The notes beneath the pieces were generated by a model. That model was not told where the DNA came from. It was given only the letters and a program-made list of their open reading frames with translations, and ran no database searches. Shown in pieces: positions 61,390 through 64,000 of a stretch of 64,000 nucleotides of DNA. Source of the stretch: CAZNOG01 sp964574635 (GTDB lineage Bacteria; Bacteroidota; Bacteroidia; Flavobacteriales_D; Cryomorphaceae); assembly GCA_964574635.1 (NCBI GenBank), contig CAZNOG010000004.1, positions 124,001-188,000 of the forward strand, read 5' to 3'. Both the position numbers and the translations under genes were made by a program. Within the stretch, counting starts at the first letter, position 1. Each line of letters starts with the position of its first letter.

Positions 61390-63266
61390 TATTCAACACC
61401 GCCCTTTTCCAATTCCATTTCATCCGCTACCGGGTCTTTCTCCACCCGCAGGTTTTCCAGAATGAAATCCTGTCTTTCCGGCGTGTTTTTCCCCATGTAG
61501 AATGCGAGCATTTCCGAGAGGGACGAGTCTTTGTTGAGAACCACCGGGTCGAGTCGGATGTCTTCGCCTATGAACCCCTTGAATTCGTCGGGCGAAATTT
61601 CACCCAATCCTTTGAATCGCGTAATCTCGGCGTTTTTCCCCAGGGCCGCCACGGCGTCTCGGCGTTCCTGCTCCGAATAGCAATAATACGTTTTGGACTT
61701 GTTCCGCACGCGGAACAGCGGGGTCTGGAGGATAAACAAATGGTTGTTTCTCACCAGGTCGGGAAAGAACTGCAAAAAGAAGGTCAGCAGCAGTAGGCGG
61801 ATGTGCATGCCGTCCACGTCGGCGTCGGTGGCCACGATCACTTTGTTGTAGCGCAGGCCCTCCATGCCGTCTTCGATATTGAGCGCGGCTTGAATGAGGT
61901 TGAACTCTTCGTTTTCGTAAACGATCTTTTTGGTCAGGCCGTAGCTGTTCAAGGGTTTTCCTTTGAGCGAAAACACGGCCTGTGTGTTTACGTCCCGCGA
62001 TTTGGTAATGGATCCCGAGGCCGAGTCGCCTTCGGTGATGAAAATCATGGTGTCGTTGGCCTTCTCGCCTGCTTTGGGGTCATTGTAGTGGATGCGGCAA
62101 TCGCGCAGCTTCTTGTTGTGCAGGTTGGCTTTTTTCGCCCGTTCCCGCGCCAACTTCCGAATCCCCGCCAAATCCTTGCGCTCCTTCTCGTTGTCGCGGA
62201 TTTTCTTCTCGATCGCCTCGGCGGTTTCCGGGTTCTTGTGGAGGAAATTGTCGAGCTTTTCCTTCAGAAAATCCATGACGAATGCCCGCATGGACTTGCC
62301 GTCGGGTTCGATTTCCTGAGAACCCAGTTTCGTTTTGGTCTGCGATTCGAAAACCGGTTCGATGACCTTTACGCTCACCGCCGCCAACAAACTCGAGCGA
62401 ATATCCGTGGAGTCGTAGTTTTTGCCGTAAAAATCCTTCACCACACGGGCGAACGCCTCGCGGAACGCGCCTTGGTGGGTTCCGCCTTGGGTAGTGTGTT
62501 GTCCGTTTACGAATGAATAATACTCCTCACCGTATGAGGCTGTATGCGTAAACGCCACTTCGATGTCATCGCCGATGAGGTGGACCACCGGGTAGAGCGG
62601 TTCGTCGGTGATTTTCTCTTCAAGAAGGTCTTTCAACCCGTTTTTGGAGTGCATTCTCTTGCCGTTGAACCAGATGCTCAACCCCGTATTGAGGTAGCAG
62701 TAGTTCCACAACATGCGCTCGATGTATTCGCTCTTGTACCGGTAATTCCTGAACACGTCCGGGTCGGGCGTGAAGCGCACCAACGTACCGTTTCTCTCTT
62801 CGGTATCCGTGCGTTCGTCTTCTTCCTGAAGCACGCCGCGCTCGAACACGGCCTTTTTGGCCTTCCCGTCGCGTACCGAAGTGATTTCAAAATAGTTGGA
62901 CAGGGCGTTCACCGCTTTCGTACCCACGCCGTTCAAGCCCACTGATTTCTTGAAGGCTTTGCTGTCGTATTTGGCGCCGGTGTTGATCTTGCTCACCACG
63001 TCCACCAGTTTGCCCAGAGGCACGCCCCGGCCATAATCGCGCACCGACACGGTGCCGTCCTTGACGTCGATTTCGATTTTTCGCCCGTACCCCATCACGT
63101 ATTCGTCGACCGAGTTGTCGATCACTTCCTTGATCAGGATATAAATCCCGTCGTCGTACGAGCTTCCGTTTCCAAGTTTTCCAATGTACATCCCCGGTCG
63201 AAGCCGTATATGCTCTTTCCAATCCAGGGATTTGATGTGTTCTTCCGTATATTCAACCTCTGCCAT
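61389..63266 (-). CDS. parE: DNA topoisomerase IV subunit B
   Basis: This 625-residue ATPase subunit has the GHKL domain with EVIDNSVDEYVMGYG, DYGRGVPLG and KSVGLNGVGTKAVNALS. The transducer part includes QTKTKLGS. The TOPRIM domain has EGDSASGS, and DADVDGMHIRLLLLTFF binds Mg2+. The C-terminal QERRDAV through RFKGLGEISPDEF part ends in the typical ParE form. It is the first of the two-gene parE-parC unit. It acts in chromosome decatenation. Confidence 0.95.
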   Translation of the reverse strand: MAEVEYTEEHIKSLDWKEHIRLRPGMYIGKLGNGSSYDDGIYILIKEVIDNSVDEYVMGYGRKIEIDVKDGTVSVRDYGRGVPLGKLVDVVSKINTGAKYDSKAFKKSVGLNGVGTKAVNALSNYFEITSVRDGKAKKAVFERGVLQEEDERTDTEERNGTLVRFTPDPDVFRNYRYKSEYIERMLWNYCYLNTGLSIWFNGKRMHSKNGLKDLLEEKITDEPLYPVVHLIGDDIEVAFTHTASYGEEYYSFVNGQHTTQGGTHQGAFREAFARVVKDFYGKNYDSTDIRSSLLAAVSVKVIEPVFESQTKTKLGSQEIEPDGKSMRAFVMDFLKEKLDNFLHKNPETAEAIEKKIRDNEKERKDLAGIRKLARERAKKANLHNKKLRDCRIHYNDPKAGEKANDTMIFITEGDSASGSITKSRDVNTQAVFSLKGKPLNSYGLTKKIVYENEEFNLIQAALNIEDGMEGLRYNKVIVATDADVDGMHIRLLLLTFFLQFFPDLVRNNHLFILQTPLFRVRNKSKTYYCYSEQERRDAVAALGKNAEITRFKGLGEISPDEFKGFIGEDIRLDPVVLNKDSSLSEMLAFYMGKNTPERQDFILENLRVEKDPVADEMELEKGGVE

Positions 63267-63493
63267 AAATCCTTTGCATTTTTACTCTCCTTCCGCGCGG
63301 AACCACACTTTGGGATAGATCGCCCCTAAAATAAGGCAAATTGATAAAGTCCCGCCGCAGGGCCTCCGTAATTATCAACAGTGGCCTGTAATCCGGCGGT
63401 TTCCGGTACGATTCAACGCGGCGAAATGCACGAAAATTTCACCTCCCGTGATTCGCGCAACCATACGTTTTCCGAAAGCTGTTCGGAAGCGGG

Positions 63494-64000
63494 TCACACG
63501 TTGAACCGGAAGTGCATGATGTCGCCGTCGTTCACAATGTACTGCTTGCCCTCCACGGCCAGTTTCCCGGCATCTCGGGCGGCGGCTTCGCTGCCGTATT
63601 TTACGAAATCTTCAAATTTAATGACTTCCGCCCGTATAAAGCCTTTCTCGAAGTCACTGTGTATAACTCCCGCAGCCTGAGGCGCAGTAAACCCGTCCTT
63701 GATCGTCCAGGCCCGCACTTCTTTCACTCCCGCCGTAAAATAGGTTTTCAAATTCAACAAGCGGTACGCCGCCTTGATCAGCTTGGACACCCCCGCTTCT
63801 TCCAGACCCAAGTCCGACAGAAATTCTTTTCTTTCTTCGAAGGTATCGAGCTCAGCGATTTCCGCCTCGATGGCCGCGCCGATCACCAATACTTCCGCAT
63901 TTTCGGCGGCTACCGCTTCACGCACGGCATCGACGTAGGCATTGCCGTCCACCACGGAGCCTTCGTCCACGTTGCAGACGTACAGTATCGGTTTGTTGGT
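63494..64000 (-). CDS. ychF: Ribosome-binding GTPase YchF/OBG family, C-terminal part (partial)
   Basis: The visible 169 residues are the end of YchF, a universal ATP/GTP-binding translation factor. The NKxD-like nucleotide motif region is at the window edge (TNKPILYVCNVDE), then the helical domain (ELDTFEERKEFLSDLGLEE). The C-terminal TGS-like domain follows: LLNLKTYFTAGVKEVRAWTI, APQAAGVIHSDFEKGFIRAEV, and GDIMHFRFNV. The start and G1-G3 motifs are beyond base 64000. It is cytoplasmic and ribosome-associated. Confidence 0.95.
   Translation of the reverse strand, partial: TNKPILYVCNVDEGSVVDGNAYVDAVREAVAAENAEVLVIGAAIEAEIAELDTFEERKEFLSDLGLEEAGVSKLIKAAYRLLNLKTYFTAGVKEVRAWTIKDGFTAPQAAGVIHSDFEKGFIRAEVIKFEDFVKYGSEAAARDAGKLAVEGKQYIVNDGDIMHFRFNV

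Overview
The window is bacterial and almost certainly Bacteroidota. Two secreted proteins end in type IX secretion (T9SS) sorting domains, several promoters carry the Bacteroidota TAnnTTTG -7 element, and lipoproteins with a short lipobox are common. A flavobacterial (Flavobacteriales-like) relative is plausible, but this is inference. No rRNA, CRISPR array, intact transposase or integrase was seen. There is one tRNA gene.

The window has two halves of different character. Bases 1 to about 15,810 are AT-rich (for example 18 G/C in the 60 bases from 5341), every gene is on the minus strand, and several genes are decayed. This part holds an hsdR restriction-subunit remnant with its HTH regulator, a small alpha/beta hydrolase, an arsenic block (arsR-arsM-arsC) without an efflux pump, a lipoprotein gene cut by an in-frame TGA, a delta-60-repeat T9SS protein, a cysteine-rich lipoprotein, a two-component system with two unrecognised exported proteins, and orphan genes separated by a repeated ~128-bp element. 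It looks like an accessory island. From about 16,170 to 64,000 the DNA is GC-rich (42 of 60 in the bases from 38341), genes lie on both strands and most are housekeeping.

Right half, in order: sulfotransferase, hydrolase, thioredoxin-like protein, KdsC-like phosphatase with an FKBP lipoprotein, YaaA, RhlE-type helicase, MsrB, an isoprenylcysteine-methyltransferase-like membrane protein, a CpcT/CpeT-like exported protein, a secreted M12B-like metalloprotease, the methylcitrate operon (prpD-prpB-prpC), an FAD dehydrogenase plus ThDP-enzyme pair of unknown substrate, alpha-2-macroglobulin with PBP1C, tRNA-Met, a DnaQ/GIY-YIG fusion, rhomboid, a START-like protein, an LptF/LptG permease, a glycosyltransferase, RibBA, TamB divergent from TsaD, a hydrolase, a TPR protein, ParE-ParC and the 3' end of ychF.

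The most informative non-coding signals are two. (1) An 18-bp inverted repeat, ATACGAAnnACTGCGTAT, lies upstream of three consecutive genes (the response regulator and the two exported proteins), always with 22 bp between it and a -7-like octamer ending in TTTG. This defines a candidate small regulon of the neighbouring HK/RR pair. (2) A dispersed motif, GGGTTTTTGTGGGTG, occurs in at least seven intergenic places.
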